DNA from: CAYJEQ01 sp964369235 | GTDB taxonomy: Bacteria; Bacillota; Clostridia; Oscillospirales; Ruminococcaceae | NCBI GenBank assembly: GCA_964369235.1 | Contig: CAYJEQ010000034.1 | Location: 1-25,833 of the forward strand | Length of the DNA stretch: 25,833 bases | Direction of reading: 5' to 3' | Shown here: one piece after another, positions 1 to 7,234 of the stretch | Numbering within the stretch: position 1 is the stretch's first letter | Layout: each line of letters starts with the position of its first letter | The notes under the pieces: generated by a model | Seen by the model: the letters and a program-made list of their open reading frames with translations, nothing else | Database searches by the model: none | What the model was told of the DNA's origin: nothing | Translations under genes and position numbers: made by a program

Positions 1-50
1 TACCCTTATAGGGTTAGTGCAAGCCACCCGTTGTCACGGGTGGTCTTGAC
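1..50 (+). mobile_element. Probable right end of an IS200/IS605-type element (partial)
   Basis: Two hairpins stand in tandem: arms 2-6/10-14 (ACCCT/AGGGT) and perfect 8-bp arms 24-31/36-43 (CCACCCGT/ACGGGTGG) with a 4-nt loop. No U-tract follows, so this is not an ordinary terminator. IS200/IS605 elements carrying tnpB are known to end in subterminal hairpins, and the transcript across this end forms the 3' part of the TnpB guide RNA. The sequence resembles such ends as I remember them from Clostridia. The transposase would lie left of the window, so the assignment is an inference. Confidence 0.42.
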
Positions 51-179
51 TTTACCCCATATTTGTGGTTTAATATAAGTTATGTTGTGTGTTCCCTTGA
101 CTAAGTCATGGAAATATACCATATATAATTTAAGCCAATTATCTCTCAAAAAGCATTTAAGTTTAAATTTAATATAATT

Positions 180-219
180 ACAAAAACACTACAATTAGTA
201 ATAATAGTAGTGTTTTTGT
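180..219. terminator. Bidirectional hairpin terminator
   Basis: Perfect 13-bp arms 180-192 (ACAAAAACACTAC) and 207-219 (GTAGTGTTTTTGT) enclose a 14-nt AT loop. The A-run in the left arm and T-run in the right arm let it act in both directions. It could end transcription arriving from the element at the left edge and leftward transcription from the SLOG gene. Confidence 0.7.
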
Positions 220-434
220 CTTATTGTATAATAAATTAGATTTATATAGAGGTTTATAGATAATAATAGATATATGAGAAATATTATAGCTAACTATGTA
301 GAAGTAAGCAATATTATCAGTAAATCTATATTATTACAGTAAAAAATAATACATATTGTAATTAAATGGATAAATTATACCCATAGTTAGACGGTTTGTG
401 AGTGTTTTATACTGATTTATCCCAAATACTACAG
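220..434. other. AT-rich intergenic stretch, no gene seen
   Basis: About 215 bases between the terminator and the stop of the SLOG gene. It is very AT-rich, with no convincing open frame with a ribosome binding site, no RNA gene and no strong inverted repeat. It is probably the 3' untranslated region of the minus-strand gene. Confidence 0.5.
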
Positions 435-845
435 CTAGAATAAACTTTGCTGATTAGGTGGGTTAGGCTTGTTATTTTTTAGAAGCTCTGATATGGTAGT
501 AGTTTTCTTTAGGGGTATAATCTTAAAGTTTATATGATTTTTCACTGCGTATTCTAAAATATGCCCTGTGCCATTTGACTGTAAATCCCAAAAGGCAAGC
601 AGTAAATCACAGCTATCTGCAATATCTCTATTGCGAATAAGAGGTGCCATCTTGCCATATTTATTATAATCAGGGTAGAAAATCTTTGTGGGGATACCTA
701 GCTCTTTGGCAGCTAATTCCCCAAGGCTATCAATACCTATAGCACCACCACTAATAATTAGGGTACAGTTATTAGGAATATGGTCTATAATATTTTCTAC
801 AGAAAAATCACCACATTCTCTACTGCCGACAATTGCAATCTTCAT
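435..845 (-). CDS. SLOG/DUF2493-family Rossmann-fold protein
   Basis: A 136-residue single-domain protein of the YspA/DprA-like SLOG superfamily, whose members bind nucleotides or nucleic acid. Visible motifs are GSRE near residues 7-10 after the first strand, the glycine-rich SGGAIGID loop at 32-39, YPDY..YGK at 57-64 and RNRDI at 71-75, followed by an AFWD strand and an SxGT turn. The C-terminal 25 residues are polar and probably disordered. The start has AAAGGA nine bases upstream. The gene stands alone on the minus strand between a probable IS end and spoIVB, with two 11-bp direct repeats just upstream. Its precise role is unknown: free SLOG proteins have been linked to nucleotide signalling and DNA processing, but nothing here specifies a ligand. 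Confidence 0.8.
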   Translation of the reverse strand: MKIAIVGSRECGDFSVENIIDHIPNNCTLIISGGAIGIDSLGELAAKELGIPTKIFYPDYNKYGKMAPLIRNRDIADSCDLLLAFWDLQSNGTGHILEYAVKNHINFKIIPLKKTTTISELLKNNKPNPPNQQSLF

Positions 846-1166
846 AATTATTCCTTTCCCAGTTTAAAAATAATTTTAATTAAACTGAATAGAAAATATT
901 AAACTGAAAAAAATATATACATAAGAGTTCTATTAATATACATCTGTTATTTATAAGGCTATTGTATCATATTTTGCTTAGTTTAGGCTACTATATTAGA
1001 TGTAAAATTTACAAAAAAATTTTCCACCTAGAAAAAGCAGTAATAATCCATTTATGGGCAATAAAATTGAAAGATATGTTAAAACTATAGTTTATTGACA
1101 ACAATAATATGATGGTTTGGTGGAACATTAATAAAGCAACAAGTTTGCAATCTAAAAGAATGGACG
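846..1166. other. Divergent intergenic region between SLOG gene and spoIVB
   Basis: A 321-base AT-rich spacer carrying start signals for both neighbours. On the SLOG side lie two direct copies of ATTAAACTGAA (879-889 and 898-908), 19 bases apart. On the spoIVB side there is a TTGACA at 1095-1100, but no sigma-A -10 box 16-18 bases downstream. A sigma-G promoter would be expected for spoIVB from other species; CATTAATA at 1126-1133 is a weak -10-like match without a clear -35. An open frame on the minus strand here has no ribosome binding site and overlaps spoIVB. Confidence 0.4.
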
Positions 1167-2402
1167 ATGATAATGAAAAAAAGGAAAGGCTGTGAAAGAT
1201 TAGTAAAATCAATCTGTGGCTTAATGTGTGGAGTTTTTGCAGTGACTGCATCCTGTGGAATCTACATGCAAGCCGTAATACCTGATAGCTTTTACATGGC
1301 AGCAGGGGAGGATTTAACTAAAACACTACCTCAGTTTGTACAAGCTACAGGACTGGCACTAGATATGCCTGAGCATCTGACTATACAGGAAGGCAATAGT
1401 GTGAATATGCAGCTTTCCACCTATGGCAATGTGGCAATTAAAGATGTCAGTGTACAGGTGGTAGAGCGGAAATTAGTGATACCAGGAGGTATGCCCTTTG
1501 GCATAAAGATGTTTACTGAGGGTGTAATGGTAGTAGGAACTAGCGACATAACTACGGCAAATGGCACAGAAAACCCTGCAAAATCTGCTGGAATTTCCGT
1601 AGGCGATGTAATTTTAAAGGTTAATGGTAGAGAGCTAATCTACAATGAGGATTTAGAGGCTATAGTTAATTCCTGTGAGGGAAGCCCCATAAAGGTAGAG
1701 CTAGAGCGAATGGGACAGCCTATTACCACTATGGTAAATCCAGTAGTTAGCTCAGAAGATGGTAACTACAAGATTGGTTTATGGGTAAGAGATAGCTCTG
1801 CCGGACTGGGTACTATGACATTTATTGATCCTACAACAGGGGTCTTTGCTGGATTAGGTCATGGAGTTTGTGATGTGGACACTGGGGAGATTATGCCTTT
1901 GTCCTCTGGGGAGATAAGTGGGGTTATAATCTCAGGGCTGGACAAGGGATATAGTGGATCTCCAGGTCAGCTTAAAGGTAGTTTCACTGGAGGGGATAAT
2001 ATAGGCATAATGCTATCTAATGAGGAAACAGGGGTATATGGTATAATGGACAATCTACCATCAAAGCTAAATGCCATACCTGTAGCCTTTAAACAGGAGA
2101 TTAAAACTGGGGAAGCCCAATTAATAACAACCATAGATGGCATAGAGCCTGATAGCTATGATATAGTTATTGAGAAGATTAATCTTTCCGAGGATTTAAC
2201 CACCAAGAATATGGTAATTAGAGTAACTGACCCAGAACTTCTTGATAAAACTGGAGGTATTTTACAGGGCATGAGTGGCTCACCTATTATCCAAAATGGA
2301 CAGCTAGTAGGAGCAGCCAGCCATGTATTTGTAAACGAACCAGCAAGGGGATATGCAGTGTTTGCAGAGAATATGCTAGCAGTAGCAGAAGAAATTAATT
2401 AA
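1167..2402 (+). CDS. spoIVB: SpoIVB sporulation serine peptidase (family S55)
   Basis: A 411-residue forespore protease. In Bacillus it is secreted into the intermembrane space and cleaves SpoIVFA to start pro-sigma-K processing. A basic N-terminus and hydrophobic segment at about residues 12-38 form the membrane anchor. A PDZ domain spans about 106-192 (PGGMPFGIK, then SAGISVGDVILKVNG). The S55 domain follows with the expected triad: His232 in GLGHG, Asp355 in the TDPELL segment and Ser370 in GMSGSP. The Asp-to-Ser spacing of 15 equals that of B. subtilis SpoIVB (363/378). Length is close to the family norm of about 425. The ribosome binding site is weak, and the downstream ATG at codon 3 is an alternative start. 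The usual neighbour spo0A does not follow; a strong terminator does. Confidence 0.95.
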   Translation: MIMKKRKGCERLVKSICGLMCGVFAVTASCGIYMQAVIPDSFYMAAGEDLTKTLPQFVQATGLALDMPEHLTIQEGNSVNMQLSTYGNVAIKDVSVQVVERKLVIPGGMPFGIKMFTEGVMVVGTSDITTANGTENPAKSAGISVGDVILKVNGRELIYNEDLEAIVNSCEGSPIKVELERMGQPITTMVNPVVSSEDGNYKIGLWVRDSSAGLGTMTFIDPTTGVFAGLGHGVCDVDTGEIMPLSSGEISGVIISGLDKGYSGSPGQLKGSFTGGDNIGIMLSNEETGVYGIMDNLPSKLNAIPVAFKQEIKTGEAQLITTIDGIEPDSYDIVIEKINLSEDLTTKNMVIRVTDPELLDKTGGILQGMSGSPIIQNGQLVGAASHVFVNEPARGYAVFAENMLAVAEEIN

Positions 2403-2412
2403 AGAATAGATG

Positions 2413-2469
2413 AAAGTGTTAGTCCTTAGTATCTCATGAATTTGAGATATAGTAGGGCTAACACTTTTT
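2413..2469 (+). terminator. Rho-independent terminator after spoIVB
   Basis: Arms AAAGTGTTAG (2413-2422) and CTAACACTTT (2458-2467), extended by a partial TCCT/AGGG pairing and an inner ATCTCA/TGAGAT stem, run into a short T-run. It lies 11 bases after the spoIVB stop and isolates the gene from what follows. Confidence 0.85.
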
Positions 2470-2471
2470 CG

Positions 2472-2500
2472 TTGACGGAGTAAAAAGTGAGGAGTATAAT
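2472..2500 (+). promoter_or_regulatory. Near-consensus sigma-A promoter without an obvious gene
   Basis: TTGACG (2472-2477), exactly 17 bases, then TATAAT (2495-2500). It begins a few bases after the spoIVB terminator and reads into about 360 bases with no coding frame before the EamA transporter. It could drive a non-coding RNA or a long leader of that gene. Confidence 0.55.
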
Positions 2501-2556
2501 ATAGAGAGTGGAGAAAATCTTTGTTATCTTTCGGTTTGTTTAGATTGTAGGTAATG

Positions 2557-2712
2557 GGGAGATTATTTATATTATGCCCATAGTGTGAAATAGTGAAAAA
2601 TGAAAAGTTAAAGTGTCGCAAAGTAACTATTTCAAATTGAAAATCGAAGATTTTCCACCATAACTATTCACTATTCATTCTTCACTTTTCACTAATCTCC
2701 CAAAGGGAGATT
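2557..2712. repeat. MITE-like nested inverted-repeat element
   Basis: GGGAGATTA (2557-2565) is mirrored by TAATCTCCC (2693-2701). Inside, a GTGAAATAGTGAAAAATG-type segment near 2584-2605 pairs imperfectly with a TTCACTATTCATTCTTCAC-type segment near 2667-2690. GAAAATC/GATTTTC (2640-2646/2650-2656) forms another small stem. The right end also makes a hairpin AATCTCCC-AAA-GGGAGATT (2694-2712). No protein is encoded. The nested palindromes resemble small non-autonomous repeats dispersed in clostridial genomes; copy number cannot be judged from one window. Confidence 0.5.
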
Positions 2713-2800
2713 ATGAGCATTTGTCGGTGCACATTAAAACCTTTGCCTTACTACAGAAAATAATTGTCACCCACAACATAAAATATAAAAATATCAATCA

Positions 2801-2829
2801 TTGCAATAAACCTTGATTTATCATATAAT
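2801..2829 (+). promoter_or_regulatory. Promoter of the EamA transporter gene
   Basis: TTGCAA (2801-2806), a 17-base spacer and a perfect TATAAT (2824-2829), about 33 bases ahead of the start codon. Confidence 0.6.
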
Positions 2830-2861
2830 AGTTATTATATTTTATAAATTGGAGGAAGATT

Positions 2862-3749
2862 TTGGATAATAAGAAAAAAGGCATACTATTTATTCTACTA
2901 GGAGCATTTAGCTTTGCCACTATGAGCTTGTTTGTAAGGCTGTCAGGGGATCTGCCCTTTATACAGAAAACCTTCTTTAGAAATATCATTGCTGTTGCCT
3001 TTTCCCTTAGCCTAATTATAAAAACAGGTGGTAACTTCTCCTATAAAAAAGAAAATCTCAAATTTTTATTTTTAAGATCTATCTGTGGGACAGTAGGGAT
3101 ATTTTGTAACTTCTATGCTATAGAACATCTTCTACTGGCAGATGCAGCTATGATAGCTAAGCTATCGCCATTCTTTGTAATACTGTTCTCCTTTATTATT
3201 CTAAAAGAGAATATTAAGTCATGGCAGTTAGTTAGTATTTTAATAGCATTTACCGGTAGTATATTCATAGTAAATCCCATGCTAATAGAAGGGGTTTTCA
3301 CTGGGGTAATGCCAGAGTCCAGTTTAGGAAGTATTCCAGCTTTAGCAGGGATTATTGGGGCAATGGCTGCTGGTATGGCTTATACCTATATTAGAAAGCT
3401 ATCCTTTGGAGGAGAGAGAGGGCCATTTATAATATTCTTCTTCTCAGTATTTTCCACAATATGCTGTTTGCCCTTCCTATTTTTTGATTATCAGCCTATG
3501 ACAGTAGAACAGATACTGTTTTTACTAGGGGCAGGGCTGGCAGCTAGCTCAGGACAGTTTGCTATTACCTCAGCCTATAGCTATGCACCAGCTAAGGAGA
3601 TATCAATATTTGACTATTCACAGATTGTGTTCTCAGCTTTCTATGGATTATTATTCTTTGGAGATATACCTAGTCCATATAGTTTAATAGGTTATGTTTT
3701 AATTATTAGTGTAGCAGTGTTTATGTTTTTTAAAGGCAGAAAAAACTAA
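2862..3749 (+). CDS. EamA/DMT-family transporter
   Basis: A 295-residue integral membrane protein of the drug/metabolite transporter superfamily, the usual size for a ten-helix protein with two EamA repeats. The first repeat covers roughly residues 5-140 (opening KKGILFILLGAFSFATMSLF) and the second about 160-293. Such proteins export or exchange small metabolites; the substrate is not readable here. The start is a TTG at 2862 with GGAGGA five bases upstream, and no in-frame ATG fits better. It is monocistronic, with its own promoter and a bidirectional terminator before the convergent TRAP operon. Confidence 0.88.
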   Translation: MDNKKKGILFILLGAFSFATMSLFVRLSGDLPFIQKTFFRNIIAVAFSLSLIIKTGGNFSYKKENLKFLFLRSICGTVGIFCNFYAIEHLLLADAAMIAKLSPFFVILFSFIILKENIKSWQLVSILIAFTGSIFIVNPMLIEGVFTGVMPESSLGSIPALAGIIGAMAAGMAYTYIRKLSFGGERGPFIIFFFSVFSTICCLPFLFFDYQPMTVEQILFLLGAGLAASSGQFAITSAYSYAPAKEISIFDYSQIVFSAFYGLLFFGDIPSPYSLIGYVLIISVAVFMFFKGRKN

Positions 3750-3816
3750 CAAGAAATCTTATCTATACACATATAAATGTAGATTGGCTAAATTATAAAT
3801 AGCTTGTATATCAATT

Positions 3817-3861
3817 GTTGTGGTGTATTCCCTCAGTGTCGTCGAGGGAATACACCACAAC
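3817..3861. repeat. Long perfect hairpin with 18-bp arms
   Basis: GTTGTGGTGTATTCCCTC (3817-3834) is exactly mirrored at 3844-3861 across a 9-base loop. No T-run follows on either strand, so it is not a standard terminator. It lies in the shared 3' region of the EamA gene and dctM. Its arms share a TATTCCCT core with the hairpin at 5940-5972. Confidence 0.7.
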
Positions 3862-3901
3862 ATATAATTTCACCTGACCTTATTGATAAAGAGCTATAAA
3901 G

Positions 3902-3949
3902 AAAAATCAGTATATCCCAAAAGTTTAGCTTTAGGATATACTGATTTTT
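3902..3949. terminator. Bidirectional terminator between EamA gene and TRAP operon
   Basis: Perfect 16-bp arms 3902-3917 and 3934-3949 (core ATCAGTATATCC). A T-run follows on the plus strand and a second on the minus strand. It ends both convergent transcripts. Confidence 0.9.
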
Positions 3950-3969
3950 TATACTAGGATGAAATTTTA

Positions 3970-5256
3970 TTAATATAGTGCTGGGAAGAATAATGCTGGG
4001 ATCTGTAGCCACATATCTCTAAATAGGATTAGGGATATTAGTACAGCTAGAGAGGATAGGAAGTAAGGCAGTGTGCCTTTAAAGGAATCCTCTACAGTAA
4101 TTCCACTAATGGAGGCTGCAATAAGCAGACATAGACCATATGGAGGGGTTACCAGTCCTAGAGCCAGTGTAACTACAACGATTAGACCAAGGATAATTGG
4201 GCTAATACCAAGAGCAATTGCAGAAGGTAGGATAATTGGAACAAATAGAATCATAGCTGGAACAGCATCCATAAATGTACCGATGAACATAAAGAATAGT
4301 ACAACGATAAATAGGAAGATTGTAGGGCCTGCGTTCATGCCAGCGAAAAATTCCTGAACGATTATGTTAAGCTGATAGTAGCTTAGTAGCTCACCTAGTG
4401 CATTAGCTGTAGCTAGTGCAAACAGGGATAGAGCAGAAAGTTTCATTGTTTCAATAAGGATACCAGGTAGTGCTTTAACCTTAATAGTCTTGTAGAAAAA
4501 TAATCCAACTGCAAGAGCATATAAACAAGCAAAAGCTGCTGCTTCTGTAGGGGTGAAGTAACCACTTACAATACCACCAATTAGGATAACTGGAGTAAAT
4601 AGGGCTGGTAGAGATTCAAGGGTTAGCTTGATAATTTCTTTAACTGGGTATTTCTCACCTACTGGGAAGTTTTTCTTCTTGGAATAAAACTTAATCACAG
4701 CCATCATAGCAAGACCAAGCATAATACCAGGAAGTACACCTGTCATAAATAGAGCACCAGTACCAACATTTGCAACACCTGAGTAAACAACCATTGTAAT
4801 ACTTGGAGGAATAATAGAACCTAGAGTGGAGGAAGCAGCAGTAACACCTACTGCAGTACCTTTATCATAGCCTTGTTTTTCCATAGCAGGGATGAATACC
4901 TTACCTACACCAGCAGTATCAGCCTGAGATGAGCCAGAAATACCAGCAAATATCATGGAAACAAGTACATTAGAGTAAGCAAGACCACCTCTAAATCTCC
5001 CTACAAGGGAGTTACAGCAGTTAATCAGTCTGTCGGTAATAGAACCAGCATTCATAAGATTAGCAGCTAGGATAAATAGAGGAACAGCTAGCAGTGTAAA
5101 GCTATTAAGACCGTTAAACATCTTCTGGAAAACAACCAGATTAGGAATCTGTTCCAAAGTTGCAATACCGATAAATGAAATAGTACCTAGAGCAAAGGAG
5201 ATAGGAACACCAATAGCAACAAATACAATAAATAAAATAACTAATAAAGCTTCCAT
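3970..5256 (-). CDS. dctM: TRAP transporter large permease subunit DctM
   Basis: A 428-residue permease of a tripartite ATP-independent periplasmic (TRAP) transporter, which moves organic acids inward using the sodium gradient. About a dozen hydrophobic segments are visible. Family signatures include AGISGSSQADTAG near residues 103-115 and GSIIPPSI further on. Length matches the typical 425-430. The start codon overlaps the dctQ stop (TAATG) and a strong AGGAGGT precedes it, so translation of the two membrane subunits is coupled. It is the last gene of the operon and is followed by a bidirectional terminator. The substrate is set by DctP. Confidence 0.95.
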   Translation of the reverse strand: MEALLVILFIVFVAIGVPISFALGTISFIGIATLEQIPNLVVFQKMFNGLNSFTLLAVPLFILAANLMNAGSITDRLINCCNSLVGRFRGGLAYSNVLVSMIFAGISGSSQADTAGVGKVFIPAMEKQGYDKGTAVGVTAASSTLGSIIPPSITMVVYSGVANVGTGALFMTGVLPGIMLGLAMMAVIKFYSKKKNFPVGEKYPVKEIIKLTLESLPALFTPVILIGGIVSGYFTPTEAAAFACLYALAVGLFFYKTIKVKALPGILIETMKLSALSLFALATANALGELLSYYQLNIIVQEFFAGMNAGPTIFLFIVVLFFMFIGTFMDAVPAMILFVPIILPSAIALGISPIILGLIVVVTLALGLVTPPYGLCLLIAASISGITVEDSFKGTLPYFLSSLAVLISLILFRDMWLQIPALFFPALY

Positions 5257-5741
5257 TATTTCTTACCTCCTGTAATAACAGCAATTGTGTCTTCGACAAT
5301 ATGTGATAATAGATAGATACATGATGTTATACCACATACAGGCATACATAGCCAAGTAGGACCTCTGTTAAAGGAAGGTAGTGTAACCCATTTAAATGCC
5401 CAGAACTGCTTAGTAAGCATAAATCCATAGTAAACCATAAGCACAGAGAAGAATAGCATAATCAGTGAGATTATAATGCCAAGAATAGATTTAATTCTTT
5501 TGTTTTTTAACATGTCGCTAATGGAGGTAAAGGCAAAGTGTCTTTTCTCGTAAACCATTGCCCCAGCACCCATAAATAGTGACCAGATAAAGGAATAGCC
5601 TGCAACTTCTTGTGTCCACATTACAGATATACCTAGGTATCTAGAGAAAATTTGTATTAGAACTGTTATCATAAATATCATCAGAAAAAATCCAGCTAAG
5701 GCTATCTGAGCTTTTTGTAATCCTTTGATTGCTTGTTTCAT
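5256..5741 (-). CDS. dctQ: TRAP transporter small permease subunit DctQ
   Basis: About 161 residues with four transmembrane helices, the usual DctQ form. The WTQEVAGYSFIWSLFMGAG segment and the FAFTSI motif after the second helix are typical. I chose the ATG at 5741 (MKQAIKG). A 13-codon longer frame begins at 5780 but lacks a ribosome binding site, while AGAAGGG lies before the chosen start at a longish spacing; an ATG at 5753 is also possible. DctQ pairs with DctM to form the membrane part of the transporter. A 276-base spacer with three hairpins separates it from dctP. Confidence 0.9.
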   Translation of the reverse strand: MKQAIKGLQKAQIALAGFFLMIFMITVLIQIFSRYLGISVMWTQEVAGYSFIWSLFMGAGAMVYEKRHFAFTSISDMLKNKRIKSILGIIISLIMLFFSVLMVYYGFMLTKQFWAFKWVTLPSFNRGPTWLCMPVCGITSCIYLLSHIVEDTIAVITGGKK

Positions 5742-6017
5742 AGTGGTAACCATCCCTTCTATTTGTGTATACATACACAATAATCGATATCTTTACAAAT
5801 AATAAATCAAATTATCTTTAATATAGCATCTCTAAAGATATCTTCATTGAGCTATAGTTTATATATATTCTCTGCCATTTAACAAGGAATATATATGGTG
5901 TCAAAAAAAGTCTTTGTTCTTTGAACACATTAACAGTCTGTATATTCCCTGCCATAAAGGCAGGGAGTATACATAGTTGCAGACAAAATCTGTAGTAATT
6001 ACATTAGATGCTAGAAA
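5742..6017 (-). promoter_or_regulatory. dctP-dctQ intergenic region with several hairpins
   Basis: Three inverted repeats stand in the 276-base spacer. The strongest has 14-bp arms 5940-5953/5959-5972 (GTATATTCCCTGCC, one G-U pair) with further GTCTG/CAGAC pairing at 5936-5940/5980-5984. Others are ATATATATTC/GAATATATAT (5861-5870/5887-5896) and GATATCTTTA/TAAAGATATC (5786-5795/5833-5842). No clear U-tract follows the strong stem on the minus strand. Such a stem after a binding-protein gene often stabilises the upstream mRNA or partly terminates it, giving more DctP than permease. Confidence 0.55.
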
Positions 6018-7058
6018 TTATCTAAGCATTGCGAAGTAATCCTGCATACCGTACTGTTCAGCAAACTGATCCTGAATAGCTATACCAATAGCCTTAAATT
6101 CTTCGATGTTGATGTCTTCGTGGTTTGTTACGATAGCACCATCAGCAATACAGATCTCTTTGCTTTCTTCGAACATGTCGTAGGTAGCCTGACGCTCAGC
6201 AGCTGTAGCAGCTACGGAAGCTTCGTCAACCCATGCCTTCTGCTCATCAGTTAGGCTGTTGTAGAATGCATCTGTCATCATAAAGAATCTTGTTGTGTAG
6301 TCATGGTGAGTTTCAGAGATGTACTTACCATTTGGAGTGTTGTGGTGATCCTTTAGTCTTAGGTTTGTGTAGTCATTTTCAGCACCATCTACAACACCCT
6401 GCTGTAGTGCCTGATATAGTTCGCTCCATGCAACAGAAGTTGGTGTAGCACCTGCATCTGTCCAGAACTGCTGCTGTACTGCAGAATCCTGTGTACGGAT
6501 AGCCATACCTTCTACATCAGCTGTAGATGTAATTGCTCTGTTAGCATATACATCACGAACGCCTGAGGACCAGTAGCCCATAACTCTAAACTGATTGTTT
6601 GTTTTGTCTAGGATAAACTGCTGCATAGCCTGACCGAACTCACCGTCCATAGATGCTTCCCAGTGATCAAAGCTATCAAATAGATATAGTAGGGAGAAGA
6701 TGTCGATCTCTGGAACACCGATACCGGACATAAATGCAGGAGCTGCAACTACCATATCAGTAGCACCGATAGTTAGTTTTTCAACTAGCTCGTTTTCGTT
6801 TTCTCCTAGAGTACCGTGGTGTAGTACAACCTGTACCTGTCCACCAGAAATTTCTTCTAGTGTTTCTTCAAAAGCGATTGCGCCTTTAGCGTAAGGGCTT
6901 TCTAGAGATGTGTTGTTGTGTGCTACGATGATTTCGATAGATTCCGCTGGTGCGTCGGTGGAAGCATCGCCTGCAGGTGCTGTGCTACTTTCTGCAGGGC
7001 TAGAACATCCAACCATAAGTAGGGACATTGCTGCTACTAAAGCTAAAAGTTTTTTCAT
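6018..7058 (-). CDS. dctP: TRAP transporter substrate-binding lipoprotein DctP
   Basis: A 346-residue extracytoplasmic solute receptor. The chosen start (MKKLLAL) gives a classic lipoprotein signal: basic N-terminus, hydrophobic core and lipobox LMVGC with Cys18, then a Ser/Ala/Pro-rich linker to about residue 40. A start four codons upstream would place the AAAGGA site against the ATG, so 7058 is preferred. In the mature domain, GMAIRTQDS carries Arg188, the position that in TRAP receptors pairs with a substrate carboxylate. ELYQALQQGVVDGAEN (213-228) is the family signature. The substrate is therefore probably an acid. In E. coli a YiaL-family gene neighbours the yiaMNO TRAP genes as one does here, which favours a sugar or keto acid but does not prove it. 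Confidence 0.92.
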   Translation of the reverse strand: MKKLLALVAAMSLLMVGCSSPAESSTAPAGDASTDAPAESIEIIVAHNNTSLESPYAKGAIAFEETLEEISGGQVQVVLHHGTLGENENELVEKLTIGATDMVVAAPAFMSGIGVPEIDIFSLLYLFDSFDHWEASMDGEFGQAMQQFILDKTNNQFRVMGYWSSGVRDVYANRAITSTADVEGMAIRTQDSAVQQQFWTDAGATPTSVAWSELYQALQQGVVDGAENDYTNLRLKDHHNTPNGKYISETHHDYTTRFFMMTDAFYNSLTDEQKAWVDEASVAATAAERQATYDMFEESKEICIADGAIVTNHEDINIEEFKAIGIAIQDQFAEQYGMQDYFAMLR

Positions 7059-7157
7059 AATAATCTCCATTCCTTTCTTGAGCTTTTGTGAGGTTTTGCC
7101 ATATTAATTTTTTAGGCAAAATCCGGCTATAATATTTACCGTATTCACAAAACTCCA

Positions 7158-7178
7158 GTTTGAAACTTTGTTTCAAAC
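7158..7178. promoter_or_regulatory. Perfect palindrome upstream of dctP
   Basis: GTTTGAAAC and GTTTCAAAC (9-bp arms) flank TTT. Its TTTGAAA half matches one half of the LacI-type operator at 10533-10546, but the centre differs because no CG is present. It may be a second operator or an RNA hairpin between the yhcH-like gene and dctP. A weaker TTTTGCC/GGCAAAA repeat (7094-7100/7115-7121) lies nearer dctP. Confidence 0.4.
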
Positions 7179-7234
7179 TTAACTCCTTAAAATAAAATGT
7201 ATGTTAATAAAATAACATCGAAGGGTAAAAAATT

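Noticed and set aside
1095..1100. TTGACA as a sigma-A -35 box for spoIVB
   Set aside because: No acceptable -10 box follows at 16-18 bases, and forespore-specific control is expected for this gene.
1009..1251. An 80-codon minus-strand frame between the SLOG gene and spoIVB
   Set aside because: It overlaps the spoIVB start, has no Shine-Dalgarno site and looks like translated AT-rich spacer.
2376..2621. An 81-codon minus-strand frame in the spoIVB-EamA spacer
   Set aside because: It runs through the spoIVB terminator and the repeat element; composition is not protein-like.
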